The notes: a model not told the origin generated them from the letters alone. A DNA stretch of 64,000 bases from an uncultured Muribaculaceae bacterium (GCA_947628305.1 CANQZG010000012.1:1-64000), one strand, 5' to 3'. Counted from the first letter of the stretch, positions 44,695-54,476 are shown. Program-made: numbers and translations.

Positions 44695-46396
44695 GATTAA
44701 AAATATAAATTCATCCGACTGGCTTTGGCTGGTTACATTGGTGACGCTTCTCATCCCGAATGCAGCGTTGGCAATCACCGAAAACATGCCGATATTGGCA
44801 GCCGTCACCAACATCTTACTGCCGGCCGGTATCTACGGATTGTTACTTTGTGTGACTCCTAAAGTGGGACGACAGGTGTGGTGGTTATTTATATTCATCT
44901 TTCTCGCCGCATTCCAAATTGTATTGCTCGACCTATATGGACGCTCTGTCATAGCGGTTGATATGTTCCTCAATGTAGTGACAACCAATTCGACTGAAGT
45001 CGGTGAATTACTTGGGAATATGCTGCCGATTATCTCTGTCGTCTGTCTGTTGTATATCCCTGTCCTGACATGGAGTTGCATCGCTATTACACGACATAAG
45101 ACGATGTCTTCACGATTTGTCACCATGGCACGCAAGGCATCGTTATCATCGACTGTCGCCGGTACGCTCGCATTGGTCGCTTGCATATCAGGAGGAGTGC
45201 CTGGATATGCCCCCTACCGGGATTTATATCCTTTCAACGCCCTCTACAACCTCGGACTTGCAATCGACCGCACCATAAAGGTCAACAACTATCATCTGAC
45301 ATCAGCAGGTTTCACCTATCATGCGTCGCGAAACGAAAGGAATGACAGTATCAGGGAAATATGTATCATCGTTGTCGGCGAAACTTCACGAGCACGTGAC
45401 TGGCAATTATATGGTTACCCTCGTCAAACCACACCACGGCTTTCAAAGAGAATGGGTAATGGAGAACTTGTCGCATTTGACAAAGCTCTTTCTCAATCCA
45501 ACACTACCCACAAGAGTGTACCTATGCTACTGTCACCTGTGACCGCGTTAGACTTTGACAAGGAGATTTATCACACTCGCTCACTAATAACGGCGTTCAA
45601 GGAGGCGGGATTCAACACTGTATTCCTGTCCAACCAACGCCATAACGGCTCTTTTATTGATTTTTTCGGTAATGAAGCCGATGAATGCCGTTTCATCAAG
45701 GAAGATAACCATTCCAACCTGTCGACAGAAGACCGGGACTTGCTTCCTATAATATCAGATATTATAAAAGGTGGGCAACCTCGGTTGTTGGTAGTGGTAC
45801 ACACATACGGTTCCCATTTCAACTACCGTGAACGTTATACCGGCACAGAAGCCCGTTTCCTCCCCGATGATGCCCCCGAAGCTGAGGCGAGATATCGTGA
45901 ACAACTACTCAATGCATACGACAACACCATACTGTCAACCGACATATTGCTTGACTCAATAATCGCGACCGTTGAACAGTCCGAAGCAATCGGGAGTGTG
46001 ATTTATACAAGCGACCATGGCGAGGATATATTTGATGATTCACGCGAACTGTTTCTTCATGCCTCCCCTTGTCCATCATTCAATCAGGTTCATGTCCCCA
46101 TGTTTGTATGGCTTTCGAACAACTATCGTCAACACCACCCCGATGTCATGGATAATCTCAAGAGGAACAGACATAGGCATTGCTCTCCGTCTGAATCCTT
46201 TTGTCATACAGCCTTGGAACTTGGCGGAATACTTACCCCCTTGAGAAATGACACTCTATCCCTAGCCTCCTCTCTATTTAAGGACAGACCATGGATATAT
46301 CTTAATGACCACAACAAGGCTGTCCCTCTAAAAACAGGTGCCGGATTCACCGACGAGGATATAGCGCAACTACTAAAACTTGACAGCCACCAATAA
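44681..46396 (+). CDS. Phosphoethanolamine transferase, EptA-like
   Basis: A 571-aa membrane enzyme of the sulfatase/alkaline-phosphatase fold that moves phosphoethanolamine onto lipid A or another glycan. Five transmembrane helices lie in residues 12-175. The periplasmic domain has the nucleophile Thr in SNTTHKSVPMLL, VVGETSRARDWQLYGYPRQT (metal-binding Glu), VVVHTYGSHFNY and YTSDHGEDIFD. It is co-translated with the barrel gene before it (14-bp overlap), which suggests a linked envelope function. In other bacteria such enzymes change sensitivity to cationic peptides; whether that holds here is unknown. Confidence 0.87.
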   Translation: MKHSKIKNINSSDWLWLVTLVTLLIPNAALAITENMPILAAVTNILLPAGIYGLLLCVTPKVGRQVWWLFIFIFLAAFQIVLLDLYGRSVIAVDMFLNVVTTNSTEVGELLGNMLPIISVVCLLYIPVLTWSCIAITRHKTMSSRFVTMARKASLSSTVAGTLALVACISGGVPGYAPYRDLYPFNALYNLGLAIDRTIKVNNYHLTSAGFTYHASRNERNDSIREICIIVVGETSRARDWQLYGYPRQTTPRLSKRMGNGELVAFDKALSQSNTTHKSVPMLLSPVTALDFDKEIYHTRSLITAFKEAGFNTVFLSNQRHNGSFIDFFGNEADECRFIKEDNHSNLSTEDRDLLPIISDIIKGGQPRLLVVVHTYGSHFNYRERYTGTEARFLPDDAPEAEARYREQLLNAYDNTILSTDILLDSIIATVEQSEAIGSVIYTSDHGEDIFDDSRELFLHASPCPSFNQVHVPMFVWLSNNYRQHHPDVMDNLKRNRHRHCSPSESFCHTALELGGILTPLRNDTLSLASSLFKDRPWIYLNDHNKAVPLKTGAGFTDEDIAQLLKLDSHQ

Positions 46397-46417
46397 AATA
46401 ATACAAGAGACCGAATA

Positions 46418-46451
46418 AAATTTCTGACTGTTAAAAGTAAACATACTCTAA
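46418..46451. repeat. Relic of an R-family right end
   Basis: AAATTTCTGACTGTTAA (46418-46434) is identical to 15179-15195 in R1, and AGTAAACATACTCTAA (46436-46451) is identical to 28834-28849. It ends CTCTAA like the complete elements but has no core hairpin. Confidence 0.55.
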
Positions 46452-46468
46452 AACACTCTTAAAACAGC

Positions 46469-46495
46469 GAGGCCGCTACCATAGGTAGCGGCCTC
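46469..46495. terminator. Bidirectional terminator between eptA-like gene and rpsO
   Basis: Perfect 12-bp stem GAGGCCGCTACC / GGTAGCGGCCTC with a 3-nt loop between convergent genes. Confidence 0.8.
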
Positions 46496-46523
46496 ATCAT
46501 TGTAACCTTCAAGCAAGCGTGGC

Positions 46524-46799
46524 TTACTTTCTGATACCAAGCTCCTTCTGTGCAATGACGGCGCGGTAACGATTGATGTCTTTCTTGATAAGGTAATCAA
46601 GAAGACGACGACGCTTGCCGACGAGTGCCTTCAGGGCTCTTGCAGTGGTATAATCTTTGTGATTTGACTTGAGGTGTTCAGTCAAATGAGCAATACGGAC
46701 TGAGAATAATGCAATCTGTGCTTCAGGTGAGCCAGTGTCAGTCTTGCCCTTACCGTATTTCTCAAAGATTTCTTGCTTTTCTTCAGAATTCAAATGCAT
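46524..46799 (-). CDS. rpsO: 30S ribosomal protein S15
   Basis: A 91-aa small-subunit protein that binds 16S rRNA helices and bridges to 23S rRNA. The family pattern is complete: KTDTGSPEAQIALFSVRIAHL, LKSNHKDYTTARALKALVGK, RRRLLDYLIKKD and RYRAVIAQKELGIRK. The length is normal. A -7 box lies at 46840-46847, giving a leader of about 36 nt. Confidence 0.97.
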   Translation of the reverse strand: MHLNSEEKQEIFEKYGKGKTDTGSPEAQIALFSVRIAHLTEHLKSNHKDYTTARALKALVGKRRRLLDYLIKKDINRYRAVIAQKELGIRK

Positions 46800-46839
46800 T
46801 CTTTCGGAGTTATTTAAAGTGTTAATAAAATTTAGCGCA

Positions 46840-46847
46840 CAAAGGTA
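46840..46847 (-). promoter_or_regulatory. -7 box of rpsO
   Basis: Reads TACCTTTG on the minus strand, 40 bp before the ATG. Confidence 0.6.
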
Positions 46848-46895
46848 GTCAAATTTATAAAAATATCCTAACTTTTGTACTACTTTTATTTTTTA

Positions 46896-47231
46896 TCAAT
46901 CAAGATTGGGTTTATCCTTTGCCGGATTACGGAAATGAATCTTATGCTCGACATATTCCTGCGTGGCGATAAGAGTCGGCTTCGGAAGTTTCTCGTAATA
47001 ACGGGAAATCTCTATTTGCTCGCGATTCTCCGAGATTTCCTCAAGATTATCGCTCAACGAGGCAAATTCCTGTAACTTCTTTTCAAGGTCATGTTTCATC
47101 TCGCCGGCAATCTGGTTGGCACGCTTTGCTATGATGCAAACCGTCTCGTAGACATTCCCGGTATCCTCCGACATTTTAATCATGTCGCGTGTCACAGTGT
47201 TTAACGGAGCGTTGGTTTTCTTGTAGTCCAT
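46896..47231 (-). CDS. rpoZ: RNA polymerase omega-like subunit (Bacteroidetes RpoZ type)
   Basis: A 111-aa protein matching the Bacteroidetes omega-like family: MDYKKTNAPLNTVTRD, then TGNVYETVCIIAKRANQIAG, the family core, then NREQIEISRYYEKLPKPTLI and a tail with EYVEHKIHFRNP. Omega helps RNA polymerase assembly. It is found after bamD here, as in other Bacteroidales, with a 34-bp gap. Confidence 0.85.
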   Translation of the reverse strand: MDYKKTNAPLNTVTRDMIKMSEDTGNVYETVCIIAKRANQIAGEMKHDLEKKLQEFASLSDNLEEISENREQIEISRYYEKLPKPTLIATQEYVEHKIHFRNPAKDKPNLD

Positions 47232-47265
47232 AATTTGTACTATCTTGATTTCTTTTTATTTCAAA

Positions 47266-48075
47266 TTAATCCTTGACATGACGACGGGCAATCTTATAGA
47301 TATTATCGGCCTCGCCACGGTTAGGTGAATCGGGGTAATTATTTATGAATGAATAATACTCATCAATCACTTCACGGAAACGGTCGGCTTGCTTTTCTGC
47401 AATACTTTGCGAAGCCTCCTGATAACGAGCCTTGAGTATCAGCAACTCAAGGTCCTCCTTATATTTTGAATAAGGATAGTTCTTTATTGCATTACGTGCG
47501 ACAATAACGGCCGATTCATAGTTGTTGCCAAGATAATTGCCGAGATTGTAATACAGTTGGGCGTTCTGTAATTCCTTAAGGGTCAACTTATCCTGCAATT
47601 CAAAAATCGCGTTCTGCGCAATCGAGACTTTATCACTGCGTGGAAAATAATCAAGAAACGCCTGCAACTCCTCGATGGCCTTTACAGTTCCTGACTGGTC
47701 AAGCTGTGGCTCCGGGGAGTCAAGGTAGTAACCATATCCTGAATAAAAGCGGGCAAGTTCAGTGTATTTCCCCTTGGGATAACGCGTATAATAAGTCTTG
47801 AAGAATGCACCTGAATTAAGATAATCCTTGTTTTCGTAATAACTTAACGCGACAAGGTACAAAGCATCCTCGGCCTTTTCTGTCCCTTTGAATGTCGTCA
47901 GTATGTCCTCAAGGGCGGTAACCGCCTGTACATACTTCTTTTGTTCAAAAGCCCGCTTGGCATAATCAAGACGATAATCATTGTCAGTGCTCTTGAGCAC
48001 ACGTTGATATTCGCCACAAGAGGTCATCATGACGGCAATAATCAACGTTAAAAATATATGGATGTATCTATACAT
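47266..48075 (-). CDS. bamD: Outer-membrane assembly lipoprotein BamD
   Basis: A 269-aa lipoprotein (lipobox MMTSC, Cys20) with about five TPR-like repeats: YAKRAFEQKKYVQAVTALED, AEDALYLVALSYYENKDYLN, FFKTYYTRYPKGKYTELARF and EVIDEYYSFINNYPDSPNRG. It is an essential partner of BamA in folding outer-membrane proteins. A -7 box lies at 48101-48108, and rpoZ follows in the same operon. Confidence 0.93.
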   Translation of the reverse strand: MYRYIHIFLTLIIAVMMTSCGEYQRVLKSTDNDYRLDYAKRAFEQKKYVQAVTALEDILTTFKGTEKAEDALYLVALSYYENKDYLNSGAFFKTYYTRYPKGKYTELARFYSGYGYYLDSPEPQLDQSGTVKAIEELQAFLDYFPRSDKVSIAQNAIFELQDKLTLKELQNAQLYYNLGNYLGNNYESAVIVARNAIKNYPYSKYKEDLELLILKARYQEASQSIAEKQADRFREVIDEYYSFINNYPDSPNRGEADNIYKIARRHVKD

Positions 48076-48100
48076 GTTGCGTATCTTATCTAACAGCCTA

Positions 48101-48108
48101 CAAAGTTA
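48101..48108 (-). promoter_or_regulatory. -7 box of bamD-rpoZ
   Basis: Reads TAACTTTG on the minus strand, 25 bp before the bamD ATG. Confidence 0.6.
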
Positions 48109-48189
48109 GCAATAATTGGCATAACTACAACCATATACAACAGTATATTTATCGAAAGATGCCTAATATGACGATGAAACACCAATATT

Positions 48190-49356
48190 TCATGTCAATT
48201 CATTGCTCATACACGCTCCCGGAAGCCTACGTGAGTTATAACAGGAGGCCATGGATTCACCGTATGCACCCGCCGAGCGTATGGCGAGTATATCACCACG
48301 TCTCACCTCCGGCAAAGTCACATTCTCGCCAAAACAATCGGTCGATTCGCATATCGGCCCGACAACTTCGTATGTACCATTCTGGCAATCCCGGTGCGTC
48401 AGATTCTGAATAGGATGGAAAGCCTGATATAACGCCGGACGTATCAAGTCATTGAATCCGGCGTCAACTATTGCAAATTTCTTCTTTATACCTTGTTTTA
48501 CATACAGACAACGCGTTATCAGAGAGCCACATTGCCCCACGATGGAACGTCCCAGTTCAAAATGAATCTTCCTGCCATTTATACAGGGTACGCCCCTGTC
48601 AAACACATCAAAATAGGCCTCGAAATCAGGCATCGGATGTTCATCGGGATGCTCATAGTCTATTCCGAGACCACCTCCTACATTTATTGAACGGAAAGCC
48701 ACATCTTTACCTTCAAAATGTTTCAGAATATCATTAATCCTCTCCACAAGAAGCGAATATGGCCTCATGATTGTGATTTGCGAGCCTATATGAAAATGCA
48801 GTCCTTGAAGGTCGATGCAATCATTGTTTTTTAGACATTTCTCAACAATAGGGTCAAGCAGTTCAAAATCTATCCCGAATTTGTTATCCTCCACCCCGGT
48901 GGTTATAAAATGATGCGTATGGGCATCGATATTGGGATTGACCCTAAGCGCCACCGGGGCGACATTGCCTGACTCCCTGGCAATTGATATGATGACATCC
49001 AGTTCGGCCTCTGACTCCACATTAAACATGCCGACACCCTTTTCAAGAGCCAGCATTATTTCCTCATCGGTCTTCCCTACCCCTGCAAACATCACACTAT
49101 CAGCATTAAAACCGGCTTCAAGCGCAGTTCTTATCTCGCCTCCGCTTACACAATCGACTCCTAATCCGGCATTTGCGATAAGTCTCAACAGCCGTGGATT
49201 GGAATTGGCCTTGACGGCATAATGCACAACAAAGTCTCGACGTCGCGACGATGCCCTGACAACTGCATCAATTGTCGATTGAAGCAAATCTATATCATAA
49301 TAATAGAACGGGGTGGATATATCCCTGAACTGTTCCAGCGGAAATCTCGTCATCAA
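48190..49356 (-). CDS. lysA: Diaminopimelate decarboxylase
   Basis: A 388-aa PLP enzyme for the last step of lysine synthesis. The PLP lysine is in VVHYAVKANSN (residue about 49), a glycine-rich phosphate loop is in INVGGGLGIDYEHP, and the active-site Cys-Glu-Ser is in GPICESTDCFGE. The length is short but within the range of the family. It overlaps lysC by 4 bp, so the two lysine genes are translated together. The first codons are ATGATG; either could start. Confidence 0.94.
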   Translation of the reverse strand: MMTRFPLEQFRDISTPFYYYDIDLLQSTIDAVVRASSRRRDFVVHYAVKANSNPRLLRLIANAGLGVDCVSGGEIRTALEAGFNADSVMFAGVGKTDEEIMLALEKGVGMFNVESEAELDVIISIARESGNVAPVALRVNPNIDAHTHHFITTGVEDNKFGIDFELLDPIVEKCLKNNDCIDLQGLHFHIGSQITIMRPYSLLVERINDILKHFEGKDVAFRSINVGGGLGIDYEHPDEHPMPDFEAYFDVFDRGVPCINGRKIHFELGRSIVGQCGSLITRCLYVKQGIKKKFAIVDAGFNDLIRPALYQAFHPIQNLTHRDCQNGTYEVVGPICESTDCFGENVTLPEVRRGDILAIRSAGAYGESMASCYNSRRLPGACMSNELT

Positions 49357-50681
49357 TTAAACAGCTTAGTATTCAAGTTATTCAACGCCATAATCTTATC
49401 TTTATTATCCACGACGACTGACAGGCTTGAATCACTTGCTCCGTTACAAATCATTTTTACATTGAACTGACTTAAAGCCTCCATAATATCTCCACGGTAT
49501 TCACCCGCATTCTCTGATGTAAAGTCACCCACAACTGATATTATGACCTGACCTTTTTCAACAGCGACCTTACCGAGTCGGGACAATTTTTCAAGGAGAC
49601 TGTCAATCATGGGTTGGTCATCGCCCAAGGCAAGTGCAACCGAGACCTCCGATATATCGCTTATATCGACATTGATGTTGCATAGTTCCAACGAGGCGAA
49701 GACCTTACCAAAGAAACCACGTGGCGGTATCAGCCGGTTACCTGTCACTTTTATCATGACGATGTCATCCTTGGCTGCAACAGCTTTCAATGTACCGTCA
49801 GGATTATCAGACAATCCTATCACAGTCCCTTCAGCCGAAGGGTCAAGTGTATTAAGAAGCCTCACCGGCACACGCGCCGAACGTGCGGGCCATATACACA
49901 TCGGATGCAATATCTTGGCGCCGAAATAGGCCAGTTCCGACGCTTCGTCAAATGTCAATGAATCCACACGACGTGTCCCATCGACAAAACGGGGGTCGCC
50001 GGTATGCATCCCGTCAATGTCAGTCCATATCTCTACCTCCTCGGCATTTATGGCACATCCCGCAAGAGTGGCGGTAAAATCACTCCCTCCACGTTGTAAA
50101 TTATCAATCTCACCACGTGAGTTACGACAAATGAAACCTTGAGTCAGGAAAAGTTCCGCATCACTGTTAGCCTCAATCAATCCATTAAGAGAGTCGGCAA
50201 TGAATCCGGGGAGAGGCTGATTATTATGGTCTACAAGCATGAAATCGAGAGCCGGCAACAACGCCACATTAACGCCTTGAGAACGCAAATAGCACGCCAT
50301 CAACGCAGTGGAAATCAATTCTCCCTGGGCCAGTATCGTGCGCTCATCCACATCAGTGAACCTTTTAGTACCGAAATAATTACGGATAGTGTCAAAAGAC
50401 CCCTTTACCGCCTCCCGCGCCATGGCCGCATATCCCCTATCGTCACCCAACAGGTCGGCTACCACTACGGCATATTTCTCTTTCAACGCATCAAGCGCGG
50501 AAGCCGCTGCATTAATCTGATTCTCTTTTATCAGCGAGGCAATCTCCACCAAGGCATTTGTCGTCCCGGCCATGGCCGAAAGCACGACTAAATTACGTCC
50601 ACGGGTCGAGACAAGCCTGGCAACAGAACGGATGCGCTCCGCACTGCCGACCGATGTCCCTCCAAACTTCAACACTCTCAT
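49353..50681 (-). CDS. lysC: Aspartate kinase (lysine pathway)
   Basis: A 442-aa monofunctional aspartokinase that starts lysine, threonine and methionine synthesis. The N-terminal kinase motif is MRVLKFGGTSVGSAERI, with RGGSDFTATLAGCAINAEEV in the middle. Two ACT domains occupy the C-terminal 140 residues (VTGNRLIPPRGFFGKVFASL and VVGDFTSENAGEYRGDIM) and probably bind lysine as feedback inhibitor. It overlaps ftsE by 4 bp upstream and lysA downstream. Unlike bifunctional ThrA, it has no homoserine dehydrogenase domain. Confidence 0.95.
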   Translation of the reverse strand: MRVLKFGGTSVGSAERIRSVARLVSTRGRNLVVLSAMAGTTNALVEIASLIKENQINAAASALDALKEKYAVVVADLLGDDRGYAAMAREAVKGSFDTIRNYFGTKRFTDVDERTILAQGELISTALMACYLRSQGVNVALLPALDFMLVDHNNQPLPGFIADSLNGLIEANSDAELFLTQGFICRNSRGEIDNLQRGGSDFTATLAGCAINAEEVEIWTDIDGMHTGDPRFVDGTRRVDSLTFDEASELAYFGAKILHPMCIWPARSARVPVRLLNTLDPSAEGTVIGLSDNPDGTLKAVAAKDDIVMIKVTGNRLIPPRGFFGKVFASLELCNINVDISDISEVSVALALGDDQPMIDSLLEKLSRLGKVAVEKGQVIISVVGDFTSENAGEYRGDIMEALSQFNVKMICNGASDSSLSVVVDNKDKIMALNNLNTKLFN

Positions 50682-51349
50682 AACACTTCCTCTGTAATTT
50701 CTTTATTCTCGCATATCAATACACGGGACGGAAACAATTCCACCAACGACATATTGTGTGTCGCCATAACGACTGCCGTACCCGAATCGGCGATATGCTG
50801 CAGATGTTTCACTATCAGCTCCCCGGTCTCCGGGTCGAGATTTCCTGTAGGTTCATCGGCAAGCAACAGACGCGGTCTGTTAAGTAACGCACGTGCAATC
50901 ACAATGCGTTGCTGCTCTCCACCCGACAGTTCATGAGGCATCTTGTAACTCTTCTTTAGCATCCCCACCTCACCGAGCACTTGCTCGATGCGTTCGTCCA
51001 TCTCATCCTTGCTCTTCCAACCGGTGGCTTTCAACACAAACATCAGATTATCTTTGACGCTGCGGTCGGTCAGCAATTGAAAATCCTGAAAAACAATGCC
51101 TATCTCACGGCGAAGCATCGGGATTTCCTTACGCTTGATATTGTCAAGGTCATACCCCAACACGCTGGCGCATCCTGATTCTATGGGAACATCGGCGTAC
51201 ATCGACTTCAATAACGTGCTCTTACCGCACCCTACACGGCCAATCAGATAAGTAAATTCTCCTGCATGAAGTTCAAGGTTGATATTTTTCAACACAACCA
51301 AGTCCTTACGGGTCAATGTAACATCACTGTACTTAACTATTGCATCCAT
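50678..51349 (-). CDS. ftsE: FtsE-like ABC transporter ATP-binding protein
   Basis: A 223-aa ATPase with Walker A IGRVGCGKSTLLK, the Q-loop in GIVFQDFQLL, signature ELSGGEQQR, Walker B RLLLADEPTGNLDP and the H-loop in VMATHNMSLV. The sequence is closest to FtsE, which with FtsX controls peptidoglycan hydrolases at the division site. No ftsX lies next to it. ATG 51349 is preferred over an upstream TTG (51355). Confidence 0.85.
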   Translation of the reverse strand: MDAIVKYSDVTLTRKDLVVLKNINLELHAGEFTYLIGRVGCGKSTLLKSMYADVPIESGCASVLGYDLDNIKRKEIPMLRREIGIVFQDFQLLTDRSVKDNLMFVLKATGWKSKDEMDERIEQVLGEVGMLKKSYKMPHELSGGEQQRIVIARALLNRPRLLLADEPTGNLDPETGELIVKHLQHIADSGTAVVMATHNMSLVELFPSRVLICENKEITEEVL

Positions 51350-51369
51350 AGACAATCACAGAATTTTAT

Positions 51370-52236
51370 CTAATTGAACACCACGGTCTTGTTGCGATAG
51401 GTCAACACTTTACGCTGGATATGCTTCTCAACAGCACGTGACAACACTATCTTTTCAAGGTCACGACCCTTCTTGATTAAATCCCGGACTGTATCTTTAT
51501 GGGAAATCCTTACAATATCCTGCTCGATTATAGGCCCGGCATCCAGTTCGGTAGTTACGTAATGGCTCGTCGCACCAATAAGTTTGACTCCGCGCTCGTA
51601 TGCGGCATGATAGGGTTTTGCACCTACAAATGCCGGAAGAAATGAATGATGGATATTAATAATACTGTCAGGATAATGGCCTATAAAATCTTCCGACAGC
51701 ACCTGCATGTAGCGGGCCAACACTATAAAATCGACACCTTGGCTGTCAAGAAGTTCAAGTTCCTGTTTCTCCATCTCGACCTTATTTTCACGGTTGACAG
51801 GGAAAACCTCGAACGGGATACCGAATTGCTCGCCAACAAACTTCAAGTCGGGATGATTGCTGACTATCAACGGAATCTCTACATCCCACTCCCCGGCGCG
51901 GTATCGCGCCAGCATATCATAGAGACAATGGGACATCTTTGACACAAATATAGCCATGCGTTGCGGCCGGTCGCTGAACGACAGCCTATAGGTGACATCA
52001 TACCTATGGGCATAGAGTGTGTCGAAATAGTCGCTGATTTTATCGGTCGGTATCTGGAATCCTTCAAGCTCCCACTCTACACGCATATAGAAAATGCCGT
52101 TTTCACGGTCAACATACTGGTCAAGATACAGGATGTTACCGCCATTGGAGTTTATAAATTCAGTCAATATGGCTATTATCCCGGGACGGTCGGGACAATG
52201 CATCAACAATATGGCCGTGTTTTTGTGATTATCCAT
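51370..52236 (-). CDS. purU: Formyltetrahydrofolate deformylase
   Basis: A 288-aa enzyme that hydrolyses 10-formyl-THF to formate and THF. It has an N-terminal ACT domain (residues 1-90: LMHCPDRPGIIAILTEFINS) and a formyltransferase-like domain with the hallmark INIHHSFLPAFVGAKPYHAAY (active-site Asn/His) and GATSHYVTTELDAGPIIEQD. ATG 52236 is preferred; the TTG at 52254 would reach back to the stop of recQ. Confidence 0.93.
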   Translation of the reverse strand: MDNHKNTAILLMHCPDRPGIIAILTEFINSNGGNILYLDQYVDRENGIFYMRVEWELEGFQIPTDKISDYFDTLYAHRYDVTYRLSFSDRPQRMAIFVSKMSHCLYDMLARYRAGEWDVEIPLIVSNHPDLKFVGEQFGIPFEVFPVNRENKVEMEKQELELLDSQGVDFIVLARYMQVLSEDFIGHYPDSIINIHHSFLPAFVGAKPYHAAYERGVKLIGATSHYVTTELDAGPIIEQDIVRISHKDTVRDLIKKGRDLEKIVLSRAVEKHIQRKVLTYRNKTVVFN

Positions 52237-52250
52237 TTCATTCAATGACT

Positions 52251-54431
52251 TCAATTACCCAATTCCGACAAAAATTTTATACGGACTAGACGTATTTCCT
52301 CCTCGGTGTATTCGCTACCAAGTTCCTTTATAGCCTCATCCAAGTCATCGGTCTCGCTTTCTCGGAAATAATCAAATATATCCTCCTCATGGTCTTCATC
52401 CATCACTTCCGTTATAAAATAAGCGATATTGATTTTTGTCCCGGAATTGACGATGGCCTCTATCTCGGTGAGTAGTTCAGAGAATTCAAGACCTTTGGAA
52501 TTAGCGAGTTCATCGAGTGGCACTTTACGGTCGATACCTTGTATAATCGCAATCTTATGCTTGCTCTTTTTAGCGACAGAACGCACCCTTAAATCTTCCG
52601 GGCGTTCGATTTCATTCTCATCAACATGGCGTTTAATGACCTTGACAAATTCCTCCCCGTATCGCTTAGCCTTGCCGGCACCGACACCGGGGATATTTTG
52701 CAACTCCTCGATTGTAATGGGATAGGTCGTGGCCATCGCCTCAAGAGAAGGGTCCTGAAATATAACGTATGGAGGCAACTCCAGTTTCTTTGCTATTTTT
52801 TTACGCAAATCTTTGAGAATAAGATACAACTCCGGGTCGGCTGCACATGCGACACCGCTTTTCATTGGTTCCACCTCCTCATCCTCGTTGAAATCATTAT
52901 CCTCAACGACCTTGAATGAGGTCGGTTTCCTCAAAAATGAGTTCCCTTTGAGGGTTATTTTTAACAATCCGTAATTTTCAATATCCCGGTCTATAAATCC
53001 GGCGATTATAGACTGACGGATAACAGCCCCGATTAATTTAGGGTCAGTCCCTTGTTCGCAGCCGAATACCTCAAGATTCTCATGACCGTAGGATTTTACA
53101 TCGTTAGTGGCCTTTCCTGTCATAACATCAACGACATAGTCGGCCTTGAATTTCTCTTTAAGGGCGGCGATTGTTTCAATGACCGCACATAATATATCTT
53201 TTGCTTCCACTTTTTTCTTGGGATTTAAGCAGTTGTCACAGTTTCCGCAGTTGTCTTCTACGTATTCTTCTCCGAAATAATACAATAATGACTTTCGCCG
53301 ACATATACTTGACTCGGCATAGCTCGCGGTCTCAAGCAACAGTTGTTTACCAATCTCCTGTTCTGCCACAGGCTTCCCTTGCATGAATTTCTCCATTTTG
53401 ACAAGGTCCTTATAGGCGTAATAAGTTATACACCGTCCCTCGCCACCGTCACGGCCTGCACGACCGGTCTCCTGATAATATCCTTCGAGCGACTTGGGCA
53501 TATCATAATGTATCACAAACCTTACGTCAGGCTTGTCTATTCCCATCCCGAATGCTATCGTGGCTACGATTACATCAACTTTCTCAAGAAGGAACGCATC
53601 CTGATTGGCTGAACGTGTCGCACTATCCATCCCGGCATGATAAGGCAACGCCTTTATATCATTGACCTGTAGCAACTGGGCCAACTCCTCGACCTTTTTA
53701 CGCGACAGGCAGTATATGATACCGCTCTGCCCTTGATGCTGCTTGACATATTTTATTATATCATGGTCAGTCCCCGATGTCTTGGGCTTAATTTCATAAT
53801 ACAGGTTGGCCCGGTTGAACGATGACTTGAACACCTTCGCGTCCTGCATCCCGAGGTTCTTCTGTATGTCATGTTGCACCTTGGGGGTCGCCGTGGCGGT
53901 CAACGCTATGACCGGGCGTTTCCCTATAATGTTTATAATCGGGCGTATACGACGGTATTCAGGCCTGAAATCGTGTCCCCACTCCGAGATACAATGAGCC
54001 TCGTCGACGGCATAGAATGAAATGTCAGCCATCTTAAGGAATTCAATGTTATCCTCTTTGGTCAGGGATTCAGGCGCGACATACAGCATCTTGGTCTTGC
54101 CCGAGAGTATGTCGCTTTTCACACGGTCGATAGCCGCACGGTTCAACGAGGAGTTCAGGAAATGTGCGACATTGTCCTCCGAACTGAAATTTCTCATTGC
54201 GTCAACCTGATTTTTCATCAGCGCAATTAAAGGAGAAATAACAATGGCCGTCCCTTTCATCAGCAAAGCTGGCAACTGATAACAAAGTGACTTACCTCCG
54301 CCCGTTGGCATCAACACGAAAGTATCATTGCCATCGAGCAGACTTTCCATTATTGCCTCTTGATTGCCCTTGAACCGGTCAAAACCGAAATTCTTTGTCA
54401 GTGCTTCACGAAGGAGGGATATATTTGCCAT
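52251..54431 (-). CDS. recQ: ATP-dependent DNA helicase RecQ
   Basis: A 726-aa 3'-5' helicase in recombination repair. It has the helicase core with Walker A MPTGGGKSLCYQLPA, DEAH-type VDEAHCISEWGHDFRPEY, ALTATATPKVQ, GRAGRDG and GMGIDKPDVRFV. The RecQ zinc site is in SSICRRKSLLYYFGE with CGNCDNC. The winged-helix part follows, and the HRDC domain (about 525-600) has YPITIEELQNIPGVGAGKA. The C-terminal 100 residues are acidic and contain a further helical module. It is usual for the tig-clpP-clpX-recQ neighbourhood. Confidence 0.96.
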   Translation of the reverse strand: MANISLLREALTKNFGFDRFKGNQEAIMESLLDGNDTFVLMPTGGGKSLCYQLPALLMKGTAIVISPLIALMKNQVDAMRNFSSEDNVAHFLNSSLNRAAIDRVKSDILSGKTKMLYVAPESLTKEDNIEFLKMADISFYAVDEAHCISEWGHDFRPEYRRIRPIINIIGKRPVIALTATATPKVQHDIQKNLGMQDAKVFKSSFNRANLYYEIKPKTSGTDHDIIKYVKQHQGQSGIIYCLSRKKVEELAQLLQVNDIKALPYHAGMDSATRSANQDAFLLEKVDVIVATIAFGMGIDKPDVRFVIHYDMPKSLEGYYQETGRAGRDGGEGRCITYYAYKDLVKMEKFMQGKPVAEQEIGKQLLLETASYAESSICRRKSLLYYFGEEYVEDNCGNCDNCLNPKKKVEAKDILCAVIETIAALKEKFKADYVVDVMTGKATNDVKSYGHENLEVFGCEQGTDPKLIGAVIRQSIIAGFIDRDIENYGLLKITLKGNSFLRKPTSFKVVEDNDFNEDEEVEPMKSGVACAADPELYLILKDLRKKIAKKLELPPYVIFQDPSLEAMATTYPITIEELQNIPGVGAGKAKRYGEEFVKVIKRHVDENEIERPEDLRVRSVAKKSKHKIAIIQGIDRKVPLDELANSKGLEFSELLTEIEAIVNSGTKINIAYFITEVMDEDHEEDIFDYFRESETDDLDEAIKELGSEYTEEEIRLVRIKFLSELGN

Positions 54432-54476
54432 GGTTGTCGATTTAGAAGCTGTGATTTATTAAGAATATGTAAGGGA

